Positions 63,546 to 64,000 of a DNA stretch of 64,000 nucleotides are shown here, piece by piece. The stretch spans positions 124,001 to 188,000 of the forward strand of contig OZ220708.1 of NCBI GenBank assembly GCA_965116595.1, written 5' to 3'. The position numbers and the translations under genes were made by a program. Each line of letters begins with the position of its first letter. The stretch's first letter is position 1. Origin of the DNA: G963663315 sp963668255. GTDB taxonomy: Bacteria; Pseudomonadota; Gammaproteobacteria; Arenicellales; Poriferihabitantaceae. The notes beneath the pieces were generated by a model, which was not told where the DNA came from, searched no databases, and was given only the letters and a program-made list of their open reading frames with translations.

Positions 63546-64000
63546 CTAACCGGAAGTCTGATGCCAGAAAGGCATGCCCGCAGTGGGCGTGCTCGGCGAA
63601 GCAGCCTGTCGCTTTTGTATGGCGCCTGCCTGAAAGGCCAGCCGTCCGGCTATGATCGCGCCTCGAAAGGAATCCGCCATTTTGACCGGATCAACCGCTT
63701 TCGCCACTGCTGTATTCAACAATACACCATCGTAACCCATTTCCATGGCCTGGCAGGCATCAGAGGGCCGCCCCAACCCGGCATCCACAATCAGTTTTGT
63801 CCCGGGCAAACGGTCACGGATGGTTTTCAATGCATAAGGGTTGATCAGACCCCGACCAGTGCCGATCGGGGACCCCCAGGGCATCACGACCTCACAACCC
63901 ATTTCCGCCAGGGTTTTACATACGACAAGGTCATCCGTGCAATAGGGGAATACATTGAAGTCCAGGGCAATCAGCTTCTCCGCGGCTTCCACCAGTTTTA
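63546..64000 (-). CDS. thiG: Thiazole synthase, C-terminal part (cut by window end)
   Basis: About 150 residues of ThiG: FNVFPYCTDDLVVCKTLAEM, MPWGSPIGTGRGLINPY, IVDAGLGRPSDACQAMEMGY and LLNTAVAKAVDPVKMA. The frame stays open to the window edge, so the gene starts beyond 64000. ThiG assembles the thiazole phosphate of thiamine from DXP, glycine or tyrosine imine and ThiS-thiocarboxylate. Immediately precedes thiDE in the same operon. Confidence 0.95.
   Translation of the reverse strand, partial: KLVEAAEKLIALDFNVFPYCTDDLVVCKTLAEMGCEVVMPWGSPIGTGRGLINPYALKTIRDRLPGTKLIVDAGLGRPSDACQAMEMGYDGVLLNTAVAKAVDPVKMADSFRGAIIAGRLAFQAGAIQKRQAASPSTPTAGMPFWHQTSG

Overview
The window looks like a chromosome segment of a gammaproteobacterium, probably uncultured and heterotrophic. 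The evidence is the housekeeping block ispH-lspA-ribF-murJ / rpsT / proB-obgE-rpmA-rplU / ispB, an HflD homologue, the long membrane-anchored FadE, a TTG-started rpsT and a fused thiDE next to thiG. A marine or host-associated lifestyle is only an inference, drawn from the methylated-amine and compatible-solute catabolism.

Region 1 (1-10.6 kb) is a compact sterol biosynthesis cluster. One strong sigma70-type promoter (9408-9435, minus strand) faces a tightly overlapping operon: SdmB-like C-4 dehydrogenase, SdmA-like Rieske C-4 oxygenase, ERG24-type C-14 sterol reductase, CYP51 (carrying a one-base frameshift) and a single protein fusing squalene monooxygenase to oxidosqualene cyclase. A convergent gene encodes a sterol C-24 methyltransferase. 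Together they would take squalene to a C-14/C-4-demethylated, C-24-methylated sterol. Upstream is a broken DAF-36/KshA-like Rieske gene bracketed by 46-bp inverted copies of the fadE 3' end.

Region 2 (10.6-16.3 kb) is core metabolism: fadE, hflD, an S9 peptidase and a DUF192 protein. Region 3 (16.4-25.4 kb) is a Tat-exported peptide/opine-type binding protein, an MttB-family methyltransferase and the matching ABC transporter, followed by an AhpD-like/TPR pair on the other strand. Region 4 (25.4-34.1 kb) handles methylated amines: cupin, quaternary-amine-type Rieske oxygenase, glyoxalase I, GlnT-like synthetase and heterotetrameric sarcosine oxidase soxBDAG.

Region 5 (34.1-47.4 kb) is the least understood part. 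A six-gene minus-strand operon (deacylase, aldehyde dehydrogenase, Rieske oxygenase, two tandem paralogues of unknown family, DUF1116) is divergent from an aminotransferase plus split TPP-dependent decarboxylase, followed by a LysR regulator and a polar amino acid ABC transporter. It may be an undescribed catabolic route for an amino-acid-like or N-acyl compound.

Region 6 (47.4-53.4 kb) is accessory: HicAB, a NYN/OST-HTH protein, a ParD-like/RelE pair, a very GC-rich trimethylamine/dimethylamine dehydrogenase island, tRNA-Thr(CGT), and an nnrU gene flanked by direct repeats that duplicate the ispH 3' end. Region 7 (53.4-64 kb) is the housekeeping block, running off the window inside thiG.
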